Below are positions 19,504-28,053 of a stretch of DNA of 49,106 nucleotides, in pieces. Position numbers and translations under genes: made by a program. The notes under the pieces are model-generated. The model ran no database searches, was not told where the DNA came from, and saw only the letters and a list, made by a program, of their open reading frames with translations. This DNA comes from CAYTGR01 sp964437445 (GTDB lineage: Bacteria; Chloroflexota; Anaerolineae; B4-G1; SLSP01), in assembly GCA_964437445.1 (NCBI GenBank), contig CAYTGR010000038.1, forward strand, positions 1 through 49,106, written 5' to 3'. Positions within the stretch are counted from its first letter, which is position 1; the number at the start of each line of letters is the position of its first letter.

Positions 19504-19548
19504 AAAAATAAAAAAGGGGTTGCGGATGGCTGATGGCCGCAACCCCTT
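19504..19548 (-). terminator. Rho-independent terminator between the small membrane protein and fni
   Basis: A 12-bp stem (19514-19525 with 19537-19548) reads on the minus strand into a T-rich tract (19513 down to 19504). It separates the minus-strand gene ending at 19580 from fni. Confidence 0.8.
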
Positions 19549-19579
19549 GCAATGCCATAGAGCATACTGCTTTTGACTG

Positions 19580-19963
19580 TTAATCCCTTTTGACCAGCAG
19601 CAGGGTGGCCAGGGGGCGTTTCTCCATTTGGGTAATGGTGAACCACGAAAGCCCAATCCCCAACAGCTGCAGGATCAGGAAAAGCCAATGCACGTTGCCG
19701 CCGGCCGTGATAGAGTTAGGGAGAAGCATCATCAGGCGGACTACGACGTTGATACCTTGCACAAAGGTCAGCGAGGTCCGCCCCAGGAGGGGGGTGAGGA
19801 TACCGGTATTCATGCCAACAAGGGCCAGCACCATGAGCAGGAGCAGGGCCGGCGGGAGCACAGCGGCTTGGGGCGCGGTAGTGAAAAAGGTAGGCGGATA
19901 AATGATAAGAGCAATCACTTGCAAAACGAGAATTCCGAGTAACGACCAGCGTGGATTAGCCAT
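19580..19963 (-). CDS. Small four-helix integral membrane protein, function unknown
   Basis: The product has 127 residues, starting at 19963 with AAGGAGAG upstream. About four hydrophobic segments are visible: residues 7-22, 35-52, 68-85 and 91-108. The C-terminus is positively charged (KRPLATLLLVKRD). There are no catalytic motifs. I do not recognise a family. It has its own promoter and terminator, so it seems to be a single-gene unit, divergent from the liv operon. Confidence 0.7.
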   Translation of the reverse strand: MANPRWSLLGILVLQVIALIIYPPTFFTTAPQAAVLPPALLLLMVLALVGMNTGILTPLLGRTSLTFVQGINVVVRLMMLLPNSITAGGNVHWLFLILQLLGIGLSWFTITQMEKRPLATLLLVKRD

Positions 19964-19997
19964 AAATGAAACTCTCCTTCGTTGGGATGACTTTATT

Positions 19998-20024
19998 ATT
20001 ATAGCATTATTTTACATACGTCAA
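19998..20024 (-). promoter_or_regulatory. Extended -10 promoter for the small membrane protein gene
   Basis: On the minus strand TTGACG (20024-20019) is followed after 15 bases by TGC-TATAAT (the -10 is 20003-19998). The TG one base before the -10 makes it an extended -10 element, which compensates for the short spacer. The start codon lies about 35 bases further on. Confidence 0.6.
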
Positions 20025-20136
20025 CTCATAGACGGCCGGGTTGGCGCGTCCGAATGCCATTTTCTATCCCCTTGCACGCCGGAGAGGAGCGATTTCGCCA
20101 GGATGCATAGACTTGCCTGAAATGTCAAGTTGCCGG

Positions 20137-20164
20137 TTGACATCTTAGCTCTATTGATTACAAT
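20137..20164 (+). promoter_or_regulatory. Sigma-70-type promoter of the liv operon
   Basis: TTGACA (20137-20142), a 16-base spacer, then TACAAT (20159-20164). The start codon of the binding-protein gene is about 145 bases downstream, leaving a long leader. The leader contains a second Shine-Dalgarno-like AAGGAGGTG near 20224 with no clear gene behind it. Confidence 0.7.
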
Positions 20165-20309
20165 CATATAAGTGTAGGAGCGCACTTCCCCTTTTTTGTT
20201 CCTACCGGGTAACCTATTTGGGCAAGGAGGTGAAACGGGAGAACAACTTTGAGTTCGCTGCTGGATAAGCCAACCGTGTTGATTCAAATTTTTCAAGGAG
20301 GAGAAAATC

Positions 20310-21443
20310 ATGCGTACGCGAGCTCTTTGGATTTTGCCCGTTATCGTGGCAATGGTTGCCCTGACCGCTTGCGGGGGTGGGGGTGGCACGATCAAGGTCG
20401 CCATCCTGGCCCCGCTGAGTGGTGCGAATGCCACTTTTGGGGCCTCGACCCGCGATGGTGCTTTGCTGGCTGTTGAGGAGTGGAATGCCAAGGGCGGTAT
20501 CAATGGGCAGAAGATTGAGGCCATTGTGGAAGACAGCCAGTGTGAGGCCGAGCCGGCGCGCAGTGCTGCCACGAAGGTCATTGACCAGGACGGCGTTAAG
20601 TTCATCGTTGGCGAGGTTTGCTCCAAGGCTTCCATTCCTATCTCCGAAGTGGCTGTGCAGAAGGGTGTGCTTCAGATTAGCCCCACGTCCACCAACCCAC
20701 AGGTCACCGTGGATAACAATGGAAATACGAAGGCCACTATTTTCCGCGCTTGCTTCATTGACCCCTTCCAGGGCACGGTGGGCGCCACGTTTGCCCTGAA
20801 GAATTTGAACGCCAAGACCGCCGCGGTGCTGCTGGATCAGGGCAATGACTATGTCCGCGGTTTGGCCGAATTCTTCCGCGATGCCTTTGAAAAGGGCGGT
20901 GGCAAGGTGGTGGTCTGGGAAACCTACACCGGCGAGGATCAGGACTTCTCCGCCATCCTGACCAAAGTGAAGGATGCCAATCCTGACGTCCTCTACCTGC
21001 CTGACTATTACTCCAAAGTCAACCTGATTGCGGCCCAGGCCCGCGAGAAGGGCATTACTGCTCCCATGATGGGCGGCGATGGTTGGGATTCCTCGCAACT
21101 GGATCGCAAGGCGGTGGACGGTGGGTATTACACCAACCACTACTCGCCTGAGGACCCGCGGCCCGAGGTGCAGGACTGGGTGGCCAAGTACAAGGCCAAG
21201 TACAATTCCGTGCCCGACGCGCTGGCGACGCTGGCCTACGATGCAGCTAACGTCCTCTTCCAGGGCATTGAGCAGGCCAAGTCCACCGACCCGACCAAGG
21301 TGGCCCAGACGATGGCCTCCGGCTCTTTCAAGGCTGTTTCGGGTGACATCAAGTTTGACCAGTATCACAACCCGGTAAAGGCTGCCGCCATCCTCCAGGT
21401 CACCGGCGGTGCCGATAAGTTCGTGACGACGGTTGCCCCATAA
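20310..21443 (+). CDS. livK: Branched-chain amino-acid-type ABC transporter substrate-binding lipoprotein
   Basis: ATG 20310 follows AAGGAGG (20296-20302). The 377-residue protein begins with a lipoprotein signal peptide with lipobox LTAC, so the mature form is tethered at Cys20 or nearby and has a Gly-rich linker. The periplasmic-binding-protein type I fold is shown by IKVAILAPLSG, GALLAVEEWNAKGGINGQK, FIVGEVCS, SPTSTNP and ALATLAYDAANVL. It captures the ligand for the LivHMGF importer encoded next. The family binds Leu/Ile/Val, but also other amino acids, amides or urea, and the ligand cannot be fixed from sequence. Confidence 0.92.
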   Translation: MRTRALWILPVIVAMVALTACGGGGGTIKVAILAPLSGANATFGASTRDGALLAVEEWNAKGGINGQKIEAIVEDSQCEAEPARSAATKVIDQDGVKFIVGEVCSKASIPISEVAVQKGVLQISPTSTNPQVTVDNNGNTKATIFRACFIDPFQGTVGATFALKNLNAKTAAVLLDQGNDYVRGLAEFFRDAFEKGGGKVVVWETYTGEDQDFSAILTKVKDANPDVLYLPDYYSKVNLIAAQAREKGITAPMMGGDGWDSSQLDRKAVDGGYYTNHYSPEDPRPEVQDWVAKYKAKYNSVPDALATLAYDAANVLFQGIEQAKSTDPTKVAQTMASGSFKAVSGDIKFDQYHNPVKAAAILQVTGGADKFVTTVAP

Positions 21444-21478
21444 AGGTAATGTCGTTTTCCCCGCTCTGAGTTGTTTGG

Positions 21479-21509
21479 GAGCCGGGGCCACTCCGGTGTG
21501 CTCCGGCTC
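21479..21509 (+). terminator. Hairpin between livK and livH, possible attenuator
   Basis: GAGCCGG (21479-21485) pairs with CCGGCTC (21503-21509), followed by a T-rich stretch. A partial terminator or mRNA stabiliser here would raise the level of the binding protein over the membrane subunits, as is usual in ABC importer operons. Confidence 0.5.
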
Positions 21510-21532
21510 TATCCTATTTTCTGGAGGCAGGT

Positions 21533-22867
21533 ATGACTAACAACCCGATGGGACCTGGACCAAGTCAGAGTTCTGGCCAATCCGGCCAGCGGAATGGGGG
21601 GATCCTCAATCGTCGTAATGGTGAGATCCTGAATCGCCTCAGCCAAGGGCTGTTCGCTCTTTTGGGATTGGTAGTCCTCTATGTGCTGGGCAAAGGTTTC
21701 TGGCAAAATCCCGGTGTCTTTGTCCAGCAGGTGCTGAATGGTCTGCAACTTGGCTTTATTTACGCGTTGATTGCGTTGGGCTACACGATGGTATACGGCA
21801 TCGTGAAGTTGATCAATTTTGCCCATGGCGATGTGTTCATGGTGGGGGCTTTTACCAGTTTTTTCACGATTTCCACGTTGGAGCTGCATCGCTGGCCCGT
21901 CAAGGTCTGGCCGGGATTGCCTGAAGGGGTGGCAACCCTGATCGGCACGATCAGCGTGATTTTGGTCTCTATGCTCCTCAGTGGGATGTTAGCGGTGACG
22001 ATGGAGCGTTTTGCTTACCGGCCATTGCGCACCAAACCTCGCATTGCGGCCCTGATCACGGCCATTGGGGTCTCGTTCTTCCTGGAGTATTTCGGGGCCT
22101 TGCCCTTTGCCTACACCAGCAACTTCATCACTTACCCCCGGCCCTTTGAAATTGCGGTCTTTTCGGCGGGGACTGTTTCGCCGGTAGTGATAGGAGCGAT
22201 GTGGGCGCTCTTTGTGATTTCACTGGCGGCCTATGGTTTTCTGCGCTGGCGGGCGCGTCGAGGGGATATTACGGCTCAGGCGTGGCAGAACCACCCCCTG
22301 CTGCAATTTGGGCTGCAGTTCGGCGGTTTTCTGGCGGTGGTGTTAACCCTGACCGGCGTCCGGCTTGAGACGGGGGGTAAGGTGTGGGACCTCTCGGCCT
22401 CTAACATTATGCTGGTGATCATGGGGACTTCCATCATCCTGCAGGTTATCCTCCAATACATCGTGAAGGAAACCCGCCTGGGTAAAGCGATGCGGGCGAC
22501 GGCCTACGATAAGCCGGCCGCCCGCTTGATGGGGATCAACGTGGACATGGTGATCGCCTCCACTTTCGCGCTGGCCGGCGGGTTGGCGGGGGCAGCCGGG
22601 GTGTTATATGCCACCGCTTTCAAGCAAGTGCAATATCTGATGGGGATCACCCCCGGCCTGAAGGCCTTTGTGGCGGCGGTGGTTGGCGGTATCGGCAGCA
22701 TTCCCGGTGCGTTCCTGGGGGCGTTGATTATGGGGCAGACTGAAGTGTTGAGCGCCGGTTTTATCTCCACGCCGATGCGGGATGCGGTTGCTTTTTCCCT
22801 CTTGATCATTGTGCTCCTGGTCTGGCCGCAGGGCATCTTCGGCGAGCCACCGGGTGAGAAAGTATAA
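21533..22867 (+). CDS. livH: Branched-chain amino-acid-type ABC transporter permease LivH
   Basis: ATG 21533 follows GGAGG. The product has 444 residues, clearly longer than the roughly 300 of a typical LivH. The extra length is a Gly/Asn/Gln-rich hydrophilic N-terminus (residues 1-35), an additional N-terminal helix and an internal insertion after FLRWRARRG (about residues 240-285). Core family motifs are present: LNGLQLGFIYALIALGYTMVYGI, NFAHGD, LITAIGVSFFLE, KAMRATAYDKPAARLMGIN (the cytoplasmic loop that contacts the ATPase) and GGIGSIPGAFLGA. It forms the transmembrane pore together with LivM. Confidence 0.92.
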   Translation: MTNNPMGPGPSQSSGQSGQRNGGILNRRNGEILNRLSQGLFALLGLVVLYVLGKGFWQNPGVFVQQVLNGLQLGFIYALIALGYTMVYGIVKLINFAHGDVFMVGAFTSFFTISTLELHRWPVKVWPGLPEGVATLIGTISVILVSMLLSGMLAVTMERFAYRPLRTKPRIAALITAIGVSFFLEYFGALPFAYTSNFITYPRPFEIAVFSAGTVSPVVIGAMWALFVISLAAYGFLRWRARRGDITAQAWQNHPLLQFGLQFGGFLAVVLTLTGVRLETGGKVWDLSASNIMLVIMGTSIILQVILQYIVKETRLGKAMRATAYDKPAARLMGINVDMVIASTFALAGGLAGAAGVLYATAFKQVQYLMGITPGLKAFVAAVVGGIGSIPGAFLGALIMGQTEVLSAGFISTPMRDAVAFSLLIIVLLVWPQGIFGEPPGEKV

Positions 22868-22879
22868 GGAGTCAGAGCC

Positions 22880-24127
22880 ATGCTGAAACGACTTCGTGGA
22901 CCTAACCTGCTCTTTTTTGGCGGCGCCCTGCTTATCTTTGTCGTTTTCCAGATCCTGATTGGTTTCCACATTCTCAATAATTTCTGGCGCGGCATTATCT
23001 ACTGGGGCGCGGCCATCACAATGGTGAGCCTGGGGCTGAACCTGATTTATGGCTATAATGGCCAGTTCTCACTGGGCCAATACGGTTTTTATGCCATTGG
23101 GGCTTATGCTTCGGCCGACGTCACCTATCGCTGGACCAATGGCGACCCGGCCGGTGCGGTAGTGCTGGTCACCGGCTGTATCCTGGCGCTGCTCCTCTTT
23201 GCGCTGGTCTCGGCCTTCCTGCGTCGCTTCTACGGTGTCACCGCGATGACCAAATTCACGGCTTATCTGTTGGTCACCATTCTGGCTTTCTTCATCGCGC
23301 TCCGGGTGTTGAATCCGGTGCTGGGGCCGGTTTTGTGGAGCGTTTTGGGCGCGTTGCCGGCGGTTGTGAGCCAGCAGATCGTTTTCTTCCTGGCGCTGTT
23401 GGGAGGAGCGGCGTTTGCGGGGATTATCAGTTTCTTGTTCGGTATCCCCGTGTTGGAACTGGGCTCTGACTATTTTGGTATCGCTACCTTAGGGTTCACC
23501 ATCATTGTCAAAGTGTTGCTGGATAATACAGACACCCTCCTGCCCTTCCCTGAAATGAAAGGCGCGCGTGGGATGGTAGGAATCCCCGAGTGGACCACCT
23601 GGCCGTGGGTCTTCTTGTCGCTGCTGTTCGTGATCCTGATCATGCGCAACCTGCTCCATTCTACCTATGGCCGCACAGTGGTCTCGGTGCGTGAAGATGA
23701 GCGGGCGGCTACGTTGGTGGGTATTGACGTGGCCTCCGCTAAACTCCTGGCTTTCGTGGTCGGCAGTTTCTTTGCCGGGCTGGCCGGCGGGATCCGCGCA
23801 CACGACTTGGCCTTCCTGCACCCTCAATCGTTCAACTTCATCCAATCTTTCAACCCGTTGATCATCGTGGTCTTTGGCGGGTTAGGGAGTATGACCGGCA
23901 CCATTCTGACCGGCTTTATCTGGATCTTCTTACTGGAAGGGATCCTGCGGCTGGTGTTACCTCAGGGGTTTGAGACCTGGCGTTTCGTGGTCTATCCGCT
24001 GGCCTTGCTGTTGATGATGCTGTTGCGGCCGGAAGGGCTCTTTGGTAAATACGAAATCCCGTTCCTGCGGCAGGTCTTGCCCCCGTTGCGTAAGAAACAA
24101 CCGGCGGCCGAGGAGGTGACAGCATGA
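22880..24127 (+). CDS. livM: Branched-chain amino-acid-type ABC transporter permease LivM
   Basis: ATG 22880 lies 12 bases after the livH stop, with AAGGAG upstream; the product has 415 residues. Family motifs are SLGLNLIYGYNGQFSLGQYGFYAIGAY (given here as two overlapping family blocks), LGSDYFGIATLGF, the ATPase-contact loop SVREDERAATLVGIDV, FVVGSFFAGLAGG and VFGGLGSMTGTI. About ten hydrophobic segments are seen. An extra hydrophobic stretch in the middle (about residues 120-180) makes it somewhat longer than E. coli-type core permeases. Its stop overlaps the start of livG by four bases (ATGA). Confidence 0.92.
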   Translation: MLKRLRGPNLLFFGGALLIFVVFQILIGFHILNNFWRGIIYWGAAITMVSLGLNLIYGYNGQFSLGQYGFYAIGAYASADVTYRWTNGDPAGAVVLVTGCILALLLFALVSAFLRRFYGVTAMTKFTAYLLVTILAFFIALRVLNPVLGPVLWSVLGALPAVVSQQIVFFLALLGGAAFAGIISFLFGIPVLELGSDYFGIATLGFTIIVKVLLDNTDTLLPFPEMKGARGMVGIPEWTTWPWVFLSLLFVILIMRNLLHSTYGRTVVSVREDERAATLVGIDVASAKLLAFVVGSFFAGLAGGIRAHDLAFLHPQSFNFIQSFNPLIIVVFGGLGSMTGTILTGFIWIFLLEGILRLVLPQGFETWRFVVYPLALLLMMLLRPEGLFGKYEIPFLRQVLPPLRKKQPAAEEVTA

Positions 24128-24945
24128 AAGGGCGACCCGAAAACCTGGCCCCTGAAGTAGAAGCGCGCCCGGTCGTGTTGGAACTGGAAAATGTTACGCA
24201 CTTTTTCGGCAACCTGCGGGCCGTTTATGCCTTTGATTTGGTGTTGCGCCATGGGGAACTGGCGGGCCTGATTGGCCCGAACGGGGCCGGCAAGACGACC
24301 GTCTTTAATCTGGTGACCGGCGTCTACCGGGCCACCGAGGGCAACATCCGCTTCCACGGGGCGGAGCTGGTGGGCTTGCCCTCGCACGAGATCATCCAAA
24401 TGGGGATTGCGCGCACGTTCCAGAACATCCGGCTCTTCTCTAATCTTACGGTTTTGGATAACGTCCGGATTGCTTATCATCCCCATGCCGGATATAGTCT
24501 GGCCGATGCCGTTTTCCACACGCCTCGCTACCGCGCCAAAGAAGCGGAGATGACCGAACAGGCGCAGGAGTTCCTGGCGATCTTTGGCCTGGAGGAGCGG
24601 CAGGCCGACGTGGCGGGCAGTTTGCCGTATGGCCTGCAGCGGCGGCTGGAGATCGCCCGTGCCCTGGCGACCCGACCTCAACTACTCATCCTGGACGAAC
24701 CGGCCGCCGGCATGAACCCGCAGGAAATTGACGAACTGATGGAGCTGATTCACTTCATCCGCGACCGGTTTGATCTGACCATCCTGCTGGTGGAGCACCG
24801 GATGCGGTTGGTGATGAATATCTGCGAGTGGATCACCGTGATGGACTTTGGTGAGATCATCGCCCGGGGCAAGCCGGAAGAAGTGCGCAACAACCCGCAG
24901 GTGATTGAAGCTTACCTGGGGCGGCAAGCCGCCATCTTGCGCTAG
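24124..24945 (+). CDS. livG: ABC transporter ATP-binding protein LivG
   Basis: The gene starts inside the livM stop codon (ATGA overlap). The product has 273 residues, with a short extra N-terminus. Walker A is GPNGAGKT at residues 51-58, the Q-loop is in RTFQNIRLF, the signature is the LivG-type LPYGLQRRLEIARAL rather than LSGGQ, Walker B is LLILDEPAAGMNP, and the switch His is in LLVEHRM. It hydrolyses ATP as a heterodimer with LivF to drive the LivHM importer. Confidence 0.94.
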   Translation: MKGRPENLAPEVEARPVVLELENVTHFFGNLRAVYAFDLVLRHGELAGLIGPNGAGKTTVFNLVTGVYRATEGNIRFHGAELVGLPSHEIIQMGIARTFQNIRLFSNLTVLDNVRIAYHPHAGYSLADAVFHTPRYRAKEAEMTEQAQEFLAIFGLEERQADVAGSLPYGLQRRLEIARALATRPQLLILDEPAAGMNPQEIDELMELIHFIRDRFDLTILLVEHRMRLVMNICEWITVMDFGEIIARGKPEEVRNNPQVIEAYLGRQAAILR

Positions 24946-24955
24946 GAGGGGTGCC

Positions 24956-25669
24956 ATGGCGTTACTGGAGATTAAAAACTTACATGTTTCGTATGGAGCC
25001 ATTCGCGCCTTACACGGCATCTCTTTCCATGTGGACCAGGGGGAGATTGTGACCCTGATCGGTGCTAACGGCGCGGGGAAATCCACCACACTGCGCACCA
25101 TTTCGGGTTTGCTCCGCCCGGATAAGGGAGAGATTATCTACGACGAGAAAGTCCTTAACCGGGTGGATGCGGACGCCATTGTGCGCCTGGGCCTGATCCA
25201 GGTGCCCGAGGGGCGGCGCATCTTTGCGCCGCTGACCGTCCGCGAGAACCTGGAGATGGGGGCCTACTCGCGCAAAGATAAGCAGGAGATTGAAGCCAGC
25301 CTGGAGCGGGTCTTCAAGCTCTTCCCGCGGTTAAAGGAACGGCTGGAACAGGCCGGCGGCACACTTTCCGGCGGCGAGCAGCAGATGCTGGCTGTGGCGC
25401 GCGCGTTGATGGCCAAGCCGAAGATGTTGTTGATGGACGAGCCTTCCATGGGGCTGGCGCCCGTCCTGGTAGAGGAGATTTTCAACATCATCCAGGAAAT
25501 CAACCAATTGGGTGTGACCATCCTGTTGGTGGAGCAGAACGCGCTGATGGCGCTCTCGGTCGCCAACCGCGCGTATGTACTGGAGACCGGCGCCATCCAG
25601 TTGGAAGGGCCGGCGAAAGAACTGGCGCAGAACCCCCAGGTGCGCGAGGCCTATCTGGGTGGCGATTGA
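24956..25669 (+). CDS. livF: ABC transporter ATP-binding protein LivF
   Basis: ATG 24956 is chosen from AGGAGG (24944-24949); the product has 237 residues, the normal LivF length. Walker A is GANGAGKS (36-43), the LivF-type loop is VPEGRRIFAPLTV, the signature is LSGGEQQMLAVARAL, Walker B is LLMDEPSMGLAP, and the switch residue here is Gln in LLVEQN as in other LivF proteins. It is the last gene of the operon and is followed by a strong hairpin. Confidence 0.94.
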   Translation: MALLEIKNLHVSYGAIRALHGISFHVDQGEIVTLIGANGAGKSTTLRTISGLLRPDKGEIIYDEKVLNRVDADAIVRLGLIQVPEGRRIFAPLTVRENLEMGAYSRKDKQEIEASLERVFKLFPRLKERLEQAGGTLSGGEQQMLAVARALMAKPKMLLMDEPSMGLAPVLVEEIFNIIQEINQLGVTILLVEQNALMALSVANRAYVLETGAIQLEGPAKELAQNPQVREAYLGGD

Positions 25670-25700
25670 TGCGCCGGTGACGAACAGCGTTGTTGTTGAG

Positions 25701-25729
25701 GAGGGGCGGGCTATCGTAGCCCGCCCCTC
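25701..25729. terminator. Hairpin terminator between livF and the desaturase
   Basis: A perfect 13-bp stem (25701-25713 with 25717-25729) with a 3-base loop lies between convergent genes and is symmetric enough to serve both. No long T tract is seen on either side. Confidence 0.7.
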
Positions 25730-25761
25730 GTTGTACTTGTCCGCCGTTCCGGCCCTGGGGG

Positions 25762-26787
25762 TTAGCTCTGAGCCCTGGCGGCCCGGAAACTGACCATCCT
25801 TTGCTGCTGCTCGTCATACAAATTCAGCCAGAGCGATTGGAGACTGGTCCGAAGGGTGAGCGGTGTGACCGCTTGTAGCTCCGGAATCGCGTCGTAGCAG
25901 GCTTGCAGGTGGTAATTGGGAATCCGGGGCCGGATGTGGTGCAGATGGTGCAGGCCGATGTTGCCGGAGAACCATTGCAACACCTTGGGCAGCCGGTAGT
26001 ACGAGCTCCCTCTCAGCGCGGCTTGCAGGGGGTCCCATTCTGCCTGCCGGGCCCAGTAAACCCCCTGGAACTGGTGCTGGATGTAAAAAAGCCAGACGCC
26101 GGCAGCTCCGCCGATCATCAGGATGGGCAGCTGAACCAGGACATAAGTCCGCAGGCCGATGGTTAATCCGGCCAATACCAGGATAGCTGCAACGGCCAGG
26201 TCGGTGAGATAGATGCTGAGCCGCTGGCGCGGGCCACTGTTCTTCCCGGGGAAGCGTGGTTTGATCAGGAAACTGAACAAGGGCCCCAAAATCAACAGGA
26301 CGGCCGGGTGACGCAAGCAGCGATAGGCCAGGCGGGTCTGCCAGGGCGCACTCTGGTATTCGGCGACTGTCATGGTCCAGACATCGCCTACCCCACGACG
26401 ATCCAGGTTTCCCGCGGTGGCATGGTGGACGCCGTGATTGTGCCGCCATTCCTCGTAAGCCGAAAAGGTAAGGATGCCGGTGAGATAGCCAACCAGCGTG
26501 TTAGCTGTGCGGGAGGTGAAAAAGGACCCATGTCCCGCATCGTGGAAGAAAATGAAGATCCGCACCAACAGCCCGCCGGCCGGCACCGCTAAAGCCAGCG
26601 TCAGCCAATACGAGTATCCCAACTGGATCGTGCGAATCATCAGATACCAAAGCAAGGCGTAGGGGACCAGGGTATTGACCAGCTGCCAGAGCGCTTTTCG
26701 GGTGTCTGCCTGCTCGTAAGCTTTGGTGGCTTTGATCCAGGCCGGCAAGGGGGTTTTGACTTTTTCGGCACTGACATTTTCAGACAT
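25762..26787 (-). CDS. Membrane fatty acid desaturase
   Basis: The start at 26787 (MSENVS) is chosen because AGGAGG lies five bases upstream; a start at 26814 has no such site. The product has 341 residues. The di-iron ligands are the three His boxes: HDAGH (residues 82-86), HGVHH (118-122) and HLHH near residue 275. Four to six hydrophobic segments surround them, as in delta-12/omega-3 type acyl-lipid desaturases. It introduces a double bond in membrane-lipid acyl chains using O2 and an electron donor. Position specificity is not readable. The need for O2 suggests an organism that meets oxygen. Confidence 0.9.
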   Translation of the reverse strand: MSENVSAEKVKTPLPAWIKATKAYEQADTRKALWQLVNTLVPYALLWYLMIRTIQLGYSYWLTLALAVPAGGLLVRIFIFFHDAGHGSFFTSRTANTLVGYLTGILTFSAYEEWRHNHGVHHATAGNLDRRGVGDVWTMTVAEYQSAPWQTRLAYRCLRHPAVLLILGPLFSFLIKPRFPGKNSGPRQRLSIYLTDLAVAAILVLAGLTIGLRTYVLVQLPILMIGGAAGVWLFYIQHQFQGVYWARQAEWDPLQAALRGSSYYRLPKVLQWFSGNIGLHHLHHIRPRIPNYHLQACYDAIPELQAVTPLTLRTSLQSLWLNLYDEQQQRMVSFRAARAQS

Positions 26788-26862
26788 GGGAACCTCCTCT
26801 TTGCAAATAGTCACTCAGTCGTCAGCCCATGTCACCTGGCAGTCGCGGCAATAACGTGGATT

Positions 26863-27597
26863 TTAGTTCGCTTTCTTTGCTGACGACCTTAATACCGTCT
26901 CCACTGCGGCGAACGACCCCTGGTAGGTGGGGGGTGGGGTGGTGGGCTCCAACTTGGTGGCCGGGCCGGGGACCAGATAGGTTGCGATCCCCAGCTGAGC
27001 GGCGACCAGATCCATGGCCTCATCGCCGACCATCAGCACCTCCTCGGCCGGCAAACCGAGCTCGTCCAGCAGCTCCTGGTAGTAGCGCAGATTGGGCTTG
27101 GCGGCATGGCTGTTTTCATAGGTGGTCACTTTGCGGTAAGGGAAATCGGCCACACCGGCCCAGGTCAACCGCTGATAGATGGCGGTGGCCGGAAAAAGCG
27201 GGTTGGTGGCGACGACGACCTGATAGCCCAAATCAAAAGCGGTCTGTACTACCCGGCGAGCCTCCGGCCGCTGGCGGGTATACTGGCGCAGCGCCGGGAA
27301 ATCTTCGGCGTAGAAGGCGTCAAAGAGCGGCTGGAGTACAGCCGGCGGCACCCCCACCTGCGGGAAAAAGTGCGCGGCAAAGATCTCTGCGTTGGTGCGG
27401 CGACCGTCTTCGTTGGCGACGATGGCATCGGTTGCCTGCCAGATCGCCTTGACCAGCAGCGGCGGCGGCACGAGGTGGGCGACGCGGGCGGTAAGTGCCT
27501 CAAAGTAGCGGTGCACGAACTCTCCCAGCATGTCGTGGTCCAACAACGTGCCGTCTAAGTCAAAAAGCACGGCGGAGAAACGGTGTGAGTCGGTCAT
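26863..27597 (-). CDS. HAD-superfamily hydrolase
   Basis: The product has 244 residues. Motif I is FDLDGT with nucleophile Asp13 and acid/base Asp15, motif II is VVATNP (Thr), motif III Lys is in HAAKPN, and motif IV is MVGDEAMD. A helical cap occupies residues about 20-100, the subclass I layout of phosphoglycolate-phosphatase-like enzymes. The substrate is unknown. It starts one base after the stop codon of the upstream PPOX-fold gene, so the two are probably translated from one mRNA. Confidence 0.85.
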   Translation of the reverse strand: MTDSHRFSAVLFDLDGTLLDHDMLGEFVHRYFEALTARVAHLVPPPLLVKAIWQATDAIVANEDGRRTNAEIFAAHFFPQVGVPPAVLQPLFDAFYAEDFPALRQYTRQRPEARRVVQTAFDLGYQVVVATNPLFPATAIYQRLTWAGVADFPYRKVTTYENSHAAKPNLRYYQELLDELGLPAEEVLMVGDEAMDLVAAQLGIATYLVPGPATKLEPTTPPPTYQGSFAAVETVLRSSAKKAN

Positions 27598-27598
27598 A

Positions 27599-28000
27599 TC
27601 AGGCCTGTCCTGTCGGCTTTAGTTGGATGGCGATGATTATAGAATCCTCTCGTTTGCCGCGTAAGCGAGTCACCCACTCAAAAATTACTTTGATCAAGCC
27701 ATATTTGCGATTCAGCTGCCGGATCGTCTGTTCGGATTCGGCGGCGTCCGATACCAACCGGGCCTCGCCTTCCACCCACGTGCCCCGCGGACTGCCACTG
27801 GCGGTACAGGGGACCACGCGCACGCGCGGATTGCGCCGGATGCGCTTGACCTTCCCGGCCTGGGCAAAAGTCTCCACGTAGAGGAGGCCGCCGTTTTCCA
27901 CGAACCAGACCGGCGTTTGGACACCCTCCCCGGTTTTGCGAAAGGTCTCCAGATTCAGGTAGGATTGACGATGAAATTGCTCCAAGGGATAGTTAGACAT
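27599..28000 (-). CDS. PPOX-class (split-barrel flavin/F420) oxidoreductase
   Basis: The start at 28000 (MSNYPLEQF) has a GAGGAAAC Shine-Dalgarno; a longer frame upstream overlaps the next gene and is not credible. The product has 133 residues. VQTPVWFVENGGLLYVET, GKVKRIRRNPRVRV and GTWVEGEARLV are typical of the PPOX-class F420-dependent group of the pyridoxamine-phosphate-oxidase fold. F420 versus flavin use is inferred from this resemblance. The substrate is unknown. Confidence 0.75.
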   Translation of the reverse strand: MSNYPLEQFHRQSYLNLETFRKTGEGVQTPVWFVENGGLLYVETFAQAGKVKRIRRNPRVRVVPCTASGSPRGTWVEGEARLVSDAAESEQTIRQLNRKYGLIKVIFEWVTRLRGKREDSIIIAIQLKPTGQA

Positions 28001-28053
28001 AGGCTTTGTTTCCTCGTGACATTGACGGGTTGTCTGGCTTCTCCCGTGGCTGC

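Noticed and set aside
20249..20476. Small leader-peptide-like frame with a TTG start before livK
   Set aside because: The Shine-Dalgarno is too far from the TTG, the frame overlaps livK out of register, and no pattern of regulatory codons is seen.
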